The notes beneath the pieces were generated by a model that was given only the letters and a program-made list of their open reading frames with translations, searched no databases and had not been told where the DNA came from. A stretch of 25,821 bases of DNA from Gammaproteobacteria bacterium (GTDB lineage Bacteria > Pseudomonadota > Gammaproteobacteria > Pseudomonadales > Azotimanducaceae). Of this stretch, positions 15,960 to 24,361 are shown one piece after another. Location of the stretch: contig DMUF01000209.1 of the NCBI GenBank assembly GCA_003476445.1, positions 3,863 to 29,683 on the forward strand, read 5' to 3'. The number at the start of each line of letters is the position of its first letter. The first letter of the stretch is position 1. Made by a program: the position numbers and the translations under genes.

Positions 15960-17084
15960 TTAGATCTTGCGAACCACCAGCGAGCCGATGGAATAGCCCG
16001 CACCAAAGGAGCAGATCACGCCAAGATCGCCAGACTGGAGATCCTCGTGATGCAGGCAGAAGGCGATGATCGATCCGGCTGACGCCGTGTTGGCAAACTC
16101 GTCGAGAACAATGGGCGCCTCGGCGGGCGACGCATCACGACCAAGCAGGCGCCTGATGATGAGTTCATTCATGTTGCGGTTCGCCTGATGCAGCCACCAG
16201 CGCTGCACGGAGGGGACCTCGATGCCAAGCGTCGCAACGTGCTTCTCAAGATGCTCGGCTGCCATCGGGCAGACTTCTTTGAAGACCTTACGCCCGTTCT
16301 GGTGAAAGAGATTGGCTGGGCCGAACGGATCGGTGTCCTCCGCGCGGGCTACATAACCGAAGTTTGACCGGATGTTATTGGAATAGAGCGTCTGCGCGCG
16401 TGTTCCAAGGACCTGATACTGGTGTGGGGAGCGGGCGGTGTCGGCGCGCTCCAGCACCACCGCCGTGCTTACATCGCCGAAAATGAAATGACTGTCGCGA
16501 TCACAGTAGTTGATCTGCGGTGATGTGAGCTCCGGATTGATCACCAGAACACCCCGCGCCGAGCCTGCCTTCAGCGCGTCGACGGCACGCTGCAGCGCAA
16601 ACGTTGCCGCTGAGCACGCCACCAGCATGTCGAAACCAAAGCCCTCGATACCAAGCGCGTGCTGCACCTCAATGGCGATCGCCGGATAGGCACGCTCGGT
16701 GTAGGCGCAGGACACGATCACCATATCGATATCGGCGGGTGAACGATGCGCGGCTTCGAGCGCGCGCCGAGCGGCTGCCAGGGCCATTTCAGCCTGATGC
16801 GAGAGTTCGTCTTCGCCGCGAGGAGGAATGCTCGGACGCATGCGGGCGGGATCAAGCGTGCCCGTCTTCTGATAGGCATAGCGGCTGCGAATACCCGACG
16901 CCTTTTCTATGAACTCCGCGCTCGAATAGGGTTTGGCCTCATGCGTGCCGGCCGCGATCGCGTCCGCGTGCGTCGCGTTGTGCAGGTCTACCCAGGCGTT
17001 GTAGCTCGCAACAAGCTCTTCGTTGGTGATGCGATGCGGCGGGCGCCAGAGCCCTGCACCGCTGATGACGACGTCCACGCTCAT
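15960..17084 (-). CDS. 3-oxoacyl-ACP synthase III-like condensing enzyme (KAS III family)
   Basis: A thiolase-fold condensing enzyme of 374 residues with the complete Cys-His-Asn triad of the KAS III family: Cys157 in FDMLVACSAATFALQ, His299 in WWLHQANRNMN and Asn332 in FANTASAGS. It is about 50 residues longer than FabH of E. coli, with an inserted segment near 30-60 and another near 235-270. Long KAS III proteins such as Pseudomonas PA3286 condense medium-chain acyl-CoA with malonyl-ACP and feed beta-oxidation products into fatty acid synthesis. Similar length and motif context make that role plausible but unproven. ATG at 17084 has GGAG nine bases upstream. It follows folE2 by 48 bases on the same strand. 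Confidence 0.88.
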   Translation of the reverse strand: MSVDVVISGAGLWRPPHRITNEELVASYNAWVDLHNATHADAIAAGTHEAKPYSSAEFIEKASGIRSRYAYQKTGTLDPARMRPSIPPRGEDELSHQAEMALAAARRALEAAHRSPADIDMVIVSCAYTERAYPAIAIEVQHALGIEGFGFDMLVACSAATFALQRAVDALKAGSARGVLVINPELTSPQINYCDRDSHFIFGDVSTAVVLERADTARSPHQYQVLGTRAQTLYSNNIRSNFGYVARAEDTDPFGPANLFHQNGRKVFKEVCPMAAEHLEKHVATLGIEVPSVQRWWLHQANRNMNELIIRRLLGRDASPAEAPIVLDEFANTASAGSIIAFCLHHEDLQSGDLGVICSFGAGYSIGSLVVRKI

Positions 17085-17132
17085 GGTGACCTGCTCCGGT
17101 AGTAGATGAACGCGGCGCGCGCCCGAATCGAA

Positions 17133-18083
17133 TCAGGGCACCGGGGCGTAGCCGCCCGAGACTCCCTTGGTGAAGACACCGACGGCATCATGGGCATGCA
17201 GGCTTTCGTGGTGCTCGATACGAACCCAGAAGTCAGCGAGCCGGGTGTCATCCACAAGCGCAAGCTTCAGCTTGCGACCCGCATCTTCGATGAACATGAG
17301 GTTCTGCCCGTTCAGGCGTGCGAACTCCTGTTCGTCCTCGCGCTTGACCGCGGTCTGCACGGGCGTCTTGAGCGTACCCTCGATAAGGTCGACGAGCTCG
17401 GAGATGGGGAAGTCTTCCAGCCCATCCGCGAGCTTCGTGAGCACCCAGGCATGACTGCGTTGACTGTGCGGGGTGGCGACGATGCCTTGCGAAGTGCCCA
17501 GCCACGCCTTCACCTCGCTCGCGCGCACCGAGGATGCACCGGCAAAATCCGTCTCGAACTGGTTCTGAATCAGCTGTCGGGCGAGCGCCGCCGACTGTGG
17601 GCAGGTCGACGAGTATTGCACCCCCAACTTCAGCTCCAGCGCGATCTCGCCCTGACGCAACGTGCCCTTGATCGTCACCGGGTATGCGTTCCAGCCGGAG
17701 TTTTCGCTGACCAGCGCCTTGCGCCGCAAAATGTAGTCGAAGTCGAACTGGATAAAGACCTGGGTGCTCAGATCACGATGACTCTCAAGCACACTCGCCA
17801 GCATCAGCTTTAGCCCGGCGGGGGAAAGCGCACGGGTTTCGGCATGCTCATCGAGGATGAGGTAAAGCCGCGACATGTGGATACCCTTGGCCAGCTCGTC
17901 GGCAAGGTCGACATAGATCTGTACCCGCGCCTGCGCCTGACGCACTGCGCGACCGTCACGAACGTTCAGCGGCTGGTGAATTCCGGCCATGCCGACCCAA
18001 TCGAGCGTGGCATGGGGCTGTTGAAGTCCCATGCTGGAGACGTCGGGCATATTGCTGACCGAGATCAACTCGGGCTTGTTCAT
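17133..18083 (-). CDS. folE2: GTP cyclohydrolase FolE2 (type IB)
   Basis: Converts GTP to 7,8-dihydroneopterin triphosphate, the first step of folate and queuosine-type pathways. It is the FolE2 family, unrelated in sequence to FolE, which does not depend strictly on zinc. The 316 residues include the family pattern: KGIHMSRLYLILDEH at 66-80, the conserved active-site Cys in YSSTCPQSA (Cys161), ATPHSQRSHAWV at 203-214 and EDEQEFARLNGQNLMFIEDAGR at 249-270. The second cysteine of the CPCS form found in some members is Gln here. ATG at 18083 has AGGGGAG seven bases upstream. A hairpin lies just before that site. No Zur box was recognised. Confidence 0.93.
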   Translation of the reverse strand: MNKPELISVSNMPDVSSMGLQQPHATLDWVGMAGIHQPLNVRDGRAVRQAQARVQIYVDLADELAKGIHMSRLYLILDEHAETRALSPAGLKLMLASVLESHRDLSTQVFIQFDFDYILRRKALVSENSGWNAYPVTIKGTLRQGEIALELKLGVQYSSTCPQSAALARQLIQNQFETDFAGASSVRASEVKAWLGTSQGIVATPHSQRSHAWVLTKLADGLEDFPISELVDLIEGTLKTPVQTAVKREDEQEFARLNGQNLMFIEDAGRKLKLALVDDTRLADFWVRIEHHESLHAHDAVGVFTKGVSGGYAPVP

Positions 18084-18098
18084 GAATTGCTCCCCTCT

Positions 18099-18121
18099 GG
18101 ACCGTAACGCCGCGCCGGTCC
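18099..18121 (-). promoter_or_regulatory. Hairpin next to the folE2 ribosome binding site
   Basis: GGACCG and CGGTCC form a 6-pair stem around an 11-base loop, ending 2-3 bases before the AGGGGAG Shine-Dalgarno of folE2. It lies within the predicted leader. Its placement suits control of translation initiation, but no known riboswitch class was recognised. Confidence 0.35.
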
Positions 18122-18129
18122 GGCGGAGG

Positions 18130-18135
18130 ATTGTA
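18130..18135 (-). promoter_or_regulatory. Candidate -10 element for folE2
   Basis: TACAAT (5 of 6, preceded by CGC) lies 46 bases before the folE2 start and has no good -35 at normal spacing. A perfect TTGACA at 18167-18172 is 31 bases upstream of it, too far to pair; 17 bases after that TTGACA is only AGAAAT. The gap after the purA-trm112 unit probably holds a promoter, but its exact form is uncertain. Confidence 0.3.
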
Positions 18136-18184
18136 GCGAAACCATTTCTGCGCGCACAGGCAATGCTGTCAAGGAGACGGCTGG

Positions 18185-18382
18185 TCAGGAGCGAATCGAG
18201 GCGCGCTCCTCATCCGTCAGATGCCGTGCCTCATCCTGCAGCATCACCGGGATGCCGTCGCGGATGGGATACGCGAGTCCGCTGGCCCGACACCAGAGTT
18301 CATCGGTTTCCCGATGCAGCACGAGCGATGCCTTGGTGACGGGGCAGACCAGAAACTCAAGCAGTCGCGGGTCCATCGACAT
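18185..18382 (-). CDS. Trm112 family protein (YcaR-like, UPF0434)
   Basis: A 65-residue Trm112-type mini-protein. It follows the YcaR pattern closely: DPRLLEFLVCPVTKASL, a second-strand Cys (Cys31 in LWCRASGL), AYPIRDGIPVML and a C-terminal acidic helix. Bacterial members are usually small zinc-ribbon proteins of unclear role; eukaryotic Trm112 activates methyltransferases. The first CPxC is CPVT here, so the four-Cys site is not complete. ATG at 18382 follows the purA stop by 8 bases; an in-frame ATG at 18376 is also possible. It is likely co-transcribed with purA. Confidence 0.88.
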   Translation of the reverse strand: MSMDPRLLEFLVCPVTKASLVLHRETDELWCRASGLAYPIRDGIPVMLQDEARHLTDEERASIRS

Positions 18383-18390
18383 ACGCGACG

Positions 18391-19686
18391 TCAGCCCGCG
18401 AAGGGATCGCGCAGCACGATCGTTTCATCCCGATCGGGCCCCGTTGAAATGATGTCGATGGAGGCGCCCACCGCGTCCTCAATGCGCGCGATGTAGCGCC
18501 GGGCGTTCAGCGGCAGGTCGGCGACGCGACGCGCGCCGAGCGTGGACTCGTGCCACCCGGGAAGCTCTTCGTATACGGGCTGGATGTCGGCGTAATACTC
18601 ATTGGCGAACCGCGCCACGCCCTGCGTACCGTCAGCCGTCTTGTAGTCGACGCAAATACGCAGCGTATCGAGACCGTCCAGCACGTCGAGCTTGGTAAGG
18701 CAAAGACCCGATATGCTGTTGATCTGCACGGCCTGCCGCAGGGCCACCGCGTCAAACCAGCCGCAGCGACGAGGCCGGCCGGTGGTCGAGCCGAACTCAT
18801 GGCCGCGGGACGCGAGGCGCGCCCCGACATCGTCGAAGAGTTCCGTTGGAAAAGGTCCGGACCCGACGCGGGTGGAATACGCCTTCGTGATGCCCAGAAT
18901 GTAGTCGAGGTAGCGCGGACCGAAGCCGCTGCCAACCGCGGTGCCGCCTGCCGTGGTGTTCGACGAGGTAACGAACGGATAGGTACCCAGATCGATATCG
19001 AGCAGGGCACCTTGGGCGCCCTCGAACAGGATGTTTCGCCCTGCTTCCCGCAGCGCATGCAGAATCGGAACGATGTCTGCGACCATCGGTTTCAACTGTT
19101 CGGCGACCGCAGCACACTCATCAAGCGTCTGCTGGAAATCGACCGGATCGGTCTTGTAGTACTGCGTCAGCACGAAGTTATGGAAGTGCATGACTTCTTC
19201 TAGCCGCGCGGTGAACTCGGGCCAGTAGTACATGTCACCCAGTCGCACCCCGCGCCGCGCCACCTTATCTTCATAGGCAGGGCCGATGCCGCGGCCCGTG
19301 GTGCCAATCTTCTGACTGCCACGCGCCGCTTCGCGAGCCAGGTCGAGACGCGCGTGATAGGGCAGGATGAGCGGACAGGCCGGGCTCATGCGCAGACGCT
19401 CGCGCACGGGTACGCCACGCGACTCGAGACCCACGATTTCCTTCAGAAGCGCGTGTGGTTCGAGCACCACCCCATTACCAATGAGGCATTGCACCCCAGG
19501 GCGCAGAATGCCCGAGGGAATCAGGTGCAGAACGGTCTTCTGCCCGCCGATGACCAGCGTGTGTCCGGCGTTGTGTCCGCCCTGAAATCGTACGACCGCC
19601 GCAACTTCTTCGGTCAGAAGATCGACGATCTTGCCCTTGCCTTCGTCACCCCACTGGGTGCCGACCACGACCACGTTGCGTCCCAT
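18391..19686 (-). CDS. purA: Adenylosuccinate synthetase
   Basis: Joins IMP and aspartate with GTP hydrolysis to form adenylosuccinate, the first committed step to AMP. The 431-residue length is standard. Visible motifs: WGDEGKGKIVDLL at 12-24 with the catalytic Asp14, FQGGHNAGHT at 34-43 with catalytic His42, TTGRGIGPAYEDK, GAQGALLDIDLGTYPFVTSSN and TGRPRRCGWFDAVALR. ATG at 19686 lies 12 bases after the hisZ stop and has a poor Shine-Dalgarno. The hisZ-purA order is common in this gene neighbourhood. Confidence 0.98.
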   Translation of the reverse strand: MGRNVVVVGTQWGDEGKGKIVDLLTEEVAAVVRFQGGHNAGHTLVIGGQKTVLHLIPSGILRPGVQCLIGNGVVLEPHALLKEIVGLESRGVPVRERLRMSPACPLILPYHARLDLAREAARGSQKIGTTGRGIGPAYEDKVARRGVRLGDMYYWPEFTARLEEVMHFHNFVLTQYYKTDPVDFQQTLDECAAVAEQLKPMVADIVPILHALREAGRNILFEGAQGALLDIDLGTYPFVTSSNTTAGGTAVGSGFGPRYLDYILGITKAYSTRVGSGPFPTELFDDVGARLASRGHEFGSTTGRPRRCGWFDAVALRQAVQINSISGLCLTKLDVLDGLDTLRICVDYKTADGTQGVARFANEYYADIQPVYEELPGWHESTLGARRVADLPLNARRYIARIEDAVGASIDIISTGPDRDETIVLRDPFAG

Positions 19687-19698
19687 GCTTTATGCCCG

Positions 19699-20910
19699 CT
19701 AATTCCGAGGCTCAACTGACCAGCCATCCGCGCGGTGCACGAGCACGCGATCGCAACGCGCTGGCGCTGTTTCGTCCGCGGCGAGTGCGACGATCACAAT
19801 CTCTCCGGCGGCGCGCAGCGCGCGGATTCTAGCCGACCTCTCGTCCGCCTGCAGACCTTCCGCCGTGTTCGACGACCAGGGTACCCAGACCGCCCGCTCC
19901 GGGACCGCATCGCCCGCCAGCGCGTCGGCAGCGAGCAGCTGCTTCAGGTTGATATCAAATCCGGTCGCCGGCCGCGCGCGACCGAAGGCCGCACCGATAC
20001 CGTCGTAACGACCGCCCCGGGCGATCGCGGTGCCCCGCGCGCGCGCGTTCCCGCGCTCTCCCTGATACGCCGTAAAGACCGGCCCGTTGTGATAACCGTA
20101 CCCGGCGAGCTCGGCCAGGTCGAAACGGAGGTCGACGCCCGGCACACGGGCAGCCACGCTGTCCGCCAGCTCGGAGAGAGAATCAAGCGCCCGCAGCACC
20201 TCCGCCGGGGCATCCGCCAGCGCATCACGCGCCTTGGCCAGCACTGCTCGGCGCCCCATGAGCGTCGGTAGCGCAATGATGCCCGCGGCACCGGGGTATG
20301 CATCGAGCAGCTGGGCAATATCCGTCTGCGACTTGCTCTGCACGGCGGCAAAGAGCTGGCGCTCGCGATCGGCGGGAAGGCCGAGCGGAGCCACGAGGTG
20401 CTGGTAAATGCCCACGTGACCGAGAACCAGAACCGGATGCGCAAGCCCCGCCGCGTGCAATACATCGAGCAGCAGCGTGATGACTTCAGCATCGGCGGCG
20501 AGCGACGGTGCGCCAAAAATTTCCGCGCCCGCCTTTTCCGGGATGCGGCTTTCCAGGACCCCCGCGGGGTTCGCGTGCACCACGGTCCCTGCGTAGCAGA
20601 GTCTGCGCACGCCGGCATCGGGCAGACTGTGAGCATCGATGCGCGCCGCCTGGGAGGTAAGATCCGCGCGCACGCCAAGCAGACGTCCGGAGCGCTGATC
20701 GACCACCTTAAGCGTCTGCAGATCGAGGTCACCACCGGAGCCAACCAGCAACGCATCCAGATACTCGATCACCGGCGGCTCGATGTAATCGAACCCTGCG
20801 CGATGGAAGATGTCGAGCACGCGACGGCGCACCTGCTCAAGCGCCCAGGCAGCGGGCGGCAGCAGATCCTCGACGCCTTCCGGCAAGCGCCAATTGAGGG
20901 AATCGCTCAC
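19699..20910 (-). CDS. hisZ: ATP phosphoribosyltransferase regulatory subunit HisZ
   Basis: A histidyl-tRNA synthetase-like protein of 403 residues that lacks tRNA charging activity and forms an octamer with the short form of HisG, catalysing the first step of histidine synthesis. The HisRS-like core is seen in RLPEGVEDLLPP at the start, the LTSQAARID motif, GAEIFG and ARGGRYDGIGAAFGR. Unlike HisRS there is no C-terminal anticodon-binding domain of usual form. The GTG start at 20910 has AAGGA nine bases upstream. No hisG lies beside it here. It follows hflC by 68 bases. Confidence 0.94.
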   Translation of the reverse strand: MSDSLNWRLPEGVEDLLPPAAWALEQVRRRVLDIFHRAGFDYIEPPVIEYLDALLVGSGGDLDLQTLKVVDQRSGRLLGVRADLTSQAARIDAHSLPDAGVRRLCYAGTVVHANPAGVLESRIPEKAGAEIFGAPSLAADAEVITLLLDVLHAAGLAHPVLVLGHVGIYQHLVAPLGLPADRERQLFAAVQSKSQTDIAQLLDAYPGAAGIIALPTLMGRRAVLAKARDALADAPAEVLRALDSLSELADSVAARVPGVDLRFDLAELAGYGYHNGPVFTAYQGERGNARARGTAIARGGRYDGIGAAFGRARPATGFDINLKQLLAADALAGDAVPERAVWVPWSSNTAEGLQADERSARIRALRAAGEIVIVALAADETAPARCDRVLVHRADGWSVEPRN

Positions 20911-20942
20911 GACAGGGTTCCTTGCGATTGCGGCCGCTCGTG

Positions 20943-20972
20943 CGCGTCGCGACGTGTCAGGTCAGCGACGCG
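20943..20972 (-). promoter_or_regulatory. Hairpin between hflC and hisZ
   Basis: CGCGTCGC (20943-20950) and GCGACGCG (20965-20972) form a perfect 8-pair stem around a 14-base loop, 6 bases after the hflC stop on the minus-strand transcript. No U-tract follows, so it is not a canonical terminator. It could protect the 3' end of hfl mRNA or partly uncouple hisZ. Confidence 0.4.
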
Positions 20973-20978
20973 AAACGA

Positions 20979-21845
20979 TCACGATTCCGGGTCGAGGTAC
21001 TTGAAGAATTCGCTTTCGGGATCGAGAACCATCACGTCCGAGCGATCCTTGAAGACGTTCGTGTACGCGTTGAGACTGCGGTAAAACGCATAGAACTCGG
21101 GATCCTTGTTGAAGGCGGCCGCATAGACGGCGGCAGACCGCGCATCACCGTCACCTCGCACCTGCTCGGCCTGACGATAGGCCTCTGCTTCGATGACGAC
21201 CTTCTGACGTTCTGCATCGGCCCGGATGCCGGCAGCCAGTTCGCGCCCCGTCGCTCGATACTGCCGCGCCTCGATCTGGCGCTCGGAATTCATGCGTTCG
21301 AACACTGACGCCGACACCTCCGCAGGAAGATCGATGCGCTTGACGCGCACATCGACCACCTCGATACCGGCTGCCTGGCTCATGACCCGATTAAGCTGGT
21401 CACGCAGGTCGACCATGAGCTGATCGCGCTGTCCGGAAACCACTTCGTGCATGTCACGGCGGCTGATCTGGTTGCGGAGACCTTCGTTGATTCGCTCCTG
21501 CAGAATACGGCTGCCGACGCTCTCATCAAACCCTGTGGCTTCATAGAACCGCTGCACATCCTTGATCCGCCACTTGGCAAAGGAGTCGACGATGAGCGGC
21601 TTCTTTTCCAGCGTGAAATAGGTCTCCGACTGAGAGTCGAGCGTCAGCACGCGCCCGTCCGCTCGACGCACGGTCTCCGCCACCGGCAGCTTGAAATGCA
21701 GACCCGGAGCGACATCCGCCTCAGCTACCGCGCCGAAACGAAGCAGAATGGCGCGGTCCGTCTGCTGCACGATGTAGACGCTGTTCGACAGAGTGACCAG
21801 CGCCACAAGAATGATGATGCCAAAAGCCAAACTTCGCGTGTTCAT
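20979..21845 (-). CDS. hflC: HflC, modulator subunit of FtsH protease
   Basis: An SPFH/band 7 membrane protein of 288 residues. An N-terminal transmembrane helix (6-25) anchors it, with the bulk in the periplasm. The SPFH domain runs from VYIVQQTDRAILLRFG through DVRVKRIDLPAEV, followed by a helix rich in Ala/Arg/Glu (QIEARQYRATGRELAAGIRA onward) and the ending DPEFYAFYRSLNAY. With HflK it forms a large cage around FtsH and modulates its access to membrane substrates. ATG at 21845 is 26 bases after hflK. Confidence 0.97.
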   Translation of the reverse strand: MNTRSLAFGIIILVALVTLSNSVYIVQQTDRAILLRFGAVAEADVAPGLHFKLPVAETVRRADGRVLTLDSQSETYFTLEKKPLIVDSFAKWRIKDVQRFYEATGFDESVGSRILQERINEGLRNQISRRDMHEVVSGQRDQLMVDLRDQLNRVMSQAAGIEVVDVRVKRIDLPAEVSASVFERMNSERQIEARQYRATGRELAAGIRADAERQKVVIEAEAYRQAEQVRGDGDARSAAVYAAAFNKDPEFYAFYRSLNAYTNVFKDRSDVMVLDPESEFFKYLDPES

Positions 21846-21871
21846 GTCTCAGCCCGTCTCAGATTGCTGAT

Positions 21872-23008
21872 TCAACGATTAGTACGAGCGCTGTCGCCGG
21901 AGCCACGGGCATCCAGCTGGCGAACGACCGAATCCGCGATGCCACGGATGGCATCCTCCCCTGCCGGCGGTGCCGCACCACCCGCGCTCGGCGTGATGCG
22001 ATCGAGCGGCAGGTACATGATGTTGTTGCCATCCTTCATCGCGATCATCACCTTGGAGGTATTGCCGAGAATGGACTCCATCGCATCGATATACAGGCGA
22101 TCACGGGTCACCCCCTCCGCCTGCTTGTATTCGGCGAGGAGCTTGTTGAAGCGATCCGCCTCACCCTCGGCGCGCGCTACCACCCGATCACGGTAGGCAT
22201 TCGCCTCTTCAAGAATCCGCTGCGCTTCACCGCGCGATTCCGGAATCACGGTCTCCGCGTGCGCATTGGCTTCGTTGATCAGGCGCTGCTCGTCTTCCTT
22301 CGCCTTCTGGACGTCATTGAATGCGTCTGCCACCTGGCTGGGGGGTGCGCTGCGATCGATGTTGACCTTGTCGAGGCGAATGCCCGTGCCGTAGCTGTCG
22401 AGGTAGGCCTGCAGGCGTTCCTGCACACCGATACCGATCGCCTCGCGACCCTCGGTGATGACATCGTTCATACCTGAGCCGCCGACGACATGGCGTAACG
22501 CGCTCTCGGTAGCCTGAGTCACGCTGACACGCGGGTCACGCACGTTCACCAGAAAGCCTTTCGGATCTGACACCACGTACTGCACCGTGACCGATACGTC
22601 GACGATGTTCTCGTCCTCGGTCAGCATGAGCGCTTGATGGCTGTGCGAGTTGACGCGGGTGACATTCACCAGTTCAACGCGGTCGATAATCGGCGGATTC
22701 CAGTGCAGACCCGGGCCCACAACCTGTTCCTGCACGGCACCAAAGCGGAACACCACGCCCTGTTCGCCCTGATCCACCTGATAGAGCCCGAGGGCGAAAT
22801 ACCCGATGGCGCCGAGCCCCAGCAGTATGCCGAAAATCTTCCCGTTGAAACCGCCCCCGGACGTGCTGCCCGAGTTTCCGCGGCCGCCACCGAAGATGCC
22901 GGAGAGCTGCGCTTGCAGCTTGCGAAACGCCTCATCCAGATCGGGGGGGCCCTGATCGCCGCGATTGCCCCAGGGGTCCTTGCCACCGCCAGGTTCATTC
23001 CAGGCCAT
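21872..23008 (-). CDS. hflK: HflK, modulator subunit of FtsH protease
   Basis: The HflC partner, 378 residues. A cytoplasmic Gly/Pro-rich leader (MAWNEPGGGKDPWGNRG, then GGGRGNSGS) precedes a transmembrane helix near 58-80 (KIFGILLGLGAIGYF), then the SPFH domain (QGEQGVVFRFGAV to DVNIDRSAPP) and a long helical region. The Gly-rich leader is characteristic of HflK. ATG at 23008 is preferred to the TTG three bases before it: it has AAGGAG eight bases upstream and overlaps the hflX stop (TGATG). Confidence 0.97.
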   Translation of the reverse strand: MAWNEPGGGKDPWGNRGDQGPPDLDEAFRKLQAQLSGIFGGGRGNSGSTSGGGFNGKIFGILLGLGAIGYFALGLYQVDQGEQGVVFRFGAVQEQVVGPGLHWNPPIIDRVELVNVTRVNSHSHQALMLTEDENIVDVSVTVQYVVSDPKGFLVNVRDPRVSVTQATESALRHVVGGSGMNDVITEGREAIGIGVQERLQAYLDSYGTGIRLDKVNIDRSAPPSQVADAFNDVQKAKEDEQRLINEANAHAETVIPESRGEAQRILEEANAYRDRVVARAEGEADRFNKLLAEYKQAEGVTRDRLYIDAMESILGNTSKVMIAMKDGNNIMYLPLDRITPSAGGAAPPAGEDAIRGIADSVVRQLDARGSGDSARTNR

Positions 23009-24351
23009 CAAACATGCTCCTTGTCATATTCGGGGTCGGGCGCGGGCGCAAGTCTAGGGAGCACCCCTGACCGCTGCAACAAACCCGGTGCTTCACGCTC
23101 TACTCGATCAAGCAGGGCGGGTTCGCCCTGCAGCAATATGGCGCTGCCGCCGTCATCGCCAGGTGATTCCTCAAGCACCGCGCCCATTCGATAGAGGAAC
23201 GCGCGCAGGCGCCCGTCCGTCGGCCCCAGCGTAAGCATGACCGGCGCCGACACACCGAGCGCCGCAGCAATAGCATCGACCAAGGCCGGCAAACCGGATC
23301 CCGTGCGCGCGCTGACCGGCACAACGGGAACGTCGTCGAGCCCGAGCGCGGGAACCCCGGCACGTTCCGGAGGTAACGCGTCCATCTTGTTCAGAACGAC
23401 GATCGTCGGTAGCGAGCGCGCGCCAATCTCTGCGAGCACGGCGTTCACCTGCTCGATGCGCTCCCCGGGGTCCGGGCCCGCCGCGTCAACGACGTGCAGC
23501 AGCAGATCCGCGTTCGCCACTTCCTCGAGCGTAGCCTTGAACGCTTTCACCAGAGCGTGGGGCAAATGACTGACAAACCCCACGGTGTCCGCCAGAACCA
23601 CCGCGCCGACACCCGGAATGCGGAGCTGACGCATAGTGGGGTCCAGCGTGGCAAAGAGTTTGTCTTCAGCCAGCACAGAGGCCGCGGTGAGCGCATTGAA
23701 CAGCGAGGACTTGCCGGCGTTGGTGTACCCCACCAGGGCAATCGTGCGGATCTGACCGCGCTGCCGCCGGCGCCGGCCTTGCGCACGCCGGGACTCTACG
23801 GCCTCGAGCTTTTGCTCCGTCGCGCGCACGCGCTCGGCGAGCATGCGCTGGTCAAGCTCAAGCTGCGTTTCGCCAGCGCCTCCGCGCAGACCGATACCCC
23901 CCTTCTGACGCTCCAGGTGAGTCCAGCCGCGCACCAGCCGGGTCTGGGCATGCTGCAGCTGCGCGAGTTCGACCTGGAGCTTTCCTTCGTAGGTGCGGGC
24001 ACGATCCGCGAAAATGTGCAGAATCAGCTCCGTTCGCGTCATCACGCGGCAACCGAGCGCGCTCTCCAGATTGCGTTGCTGGGTGGGGGACAGAGAGTGG
24101 TTGGCGATCACCAGGTCGGCATTCGCGTCCGCGAGGAGCGCCTTCAGCTCTTCTACCTTGCCCGAGCCGATGAACGCACGGGGGTCGGGCTTCTGGCGGC
24201 TGCCCAGCATCGTCTCCACGACCTCGACACCGGCGGAGCGCGCCAGTTCGACGCATTCCTCCGGGCTGTCCGGCTCGGCGATGCTGCGATCTTTGAACTG
24301 CAGATGCAGCACCACCGCGCGGCGGCCTGCTTCAGGACGATCGAAGAACAC
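23008..24351 (-). CDS. hflX: GTPase HflX, ribosome-splitting factor
   Basis: An Obg-HflX superfamily GTPase that splits stalled 70S and 100S ribosomes under heat stress. The N-terminal HflX domain (1-195) contains the signature GLRGGAGETQLE at 154-165. A very basic QGRRRRQRGQ linker follows, and then the G domain with G1 GYTNAGKSS (208-216), G3 DTVGF (255-259) and G4 NKMD (321-324). The C-terminal domain completes 447 residues. The start is GTG at 24351 with AGGAG five bases upstream, and a small hairpin abuts that site. Confidence 0.97.
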   Translation of the reverse strand: MFFDRPEAGRRAVVLHLQFKDRSIAEPDSPEECVELARSAGVEVVETMLGSRQKPDPRAFIGSGKVEELKALLADANADLVIANHSLSPTQQRNLESALGCRVMTRTELILHIFADRARTYEGKLQVELAQLQHAQTRLVRGWTHLERQKGGIGLRGGAGETQLELDQRMLAERVRATEQKLEAVESRRAQGRRRRQRGQIRTIALVGYTNAGKSSLFNALTAASVLAEDKLFATLDPTMRQLRIPGVGAVVLADTVGFVSHLPHALVKAFKATLEEVANADLLLHVVDAAGPDPGERIEQVNAVLAEIGARSLPTIVVLNKMDALPPERAGVPALGLDDVPVVPVSARTGSGLPALVDAIAAALGVSAPVMLTLGPTDGRLRAFLYRMGAVLEESPGDDGGSAILLQGEPALLDRVEREAPGLLQRSGVLPRLAPAPDPEYDKEHV

Positions 24352-24361
24352 GTGAACTCCT

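Noticed and set aside
18167..18172. Perfect TTGACA upstream of folE2 as a -35 box
   Set aside because: No acceptable -10 lies 16-18 bases downstream; the good TACAAT is 31 bases away, so it was not called as a full promoter.
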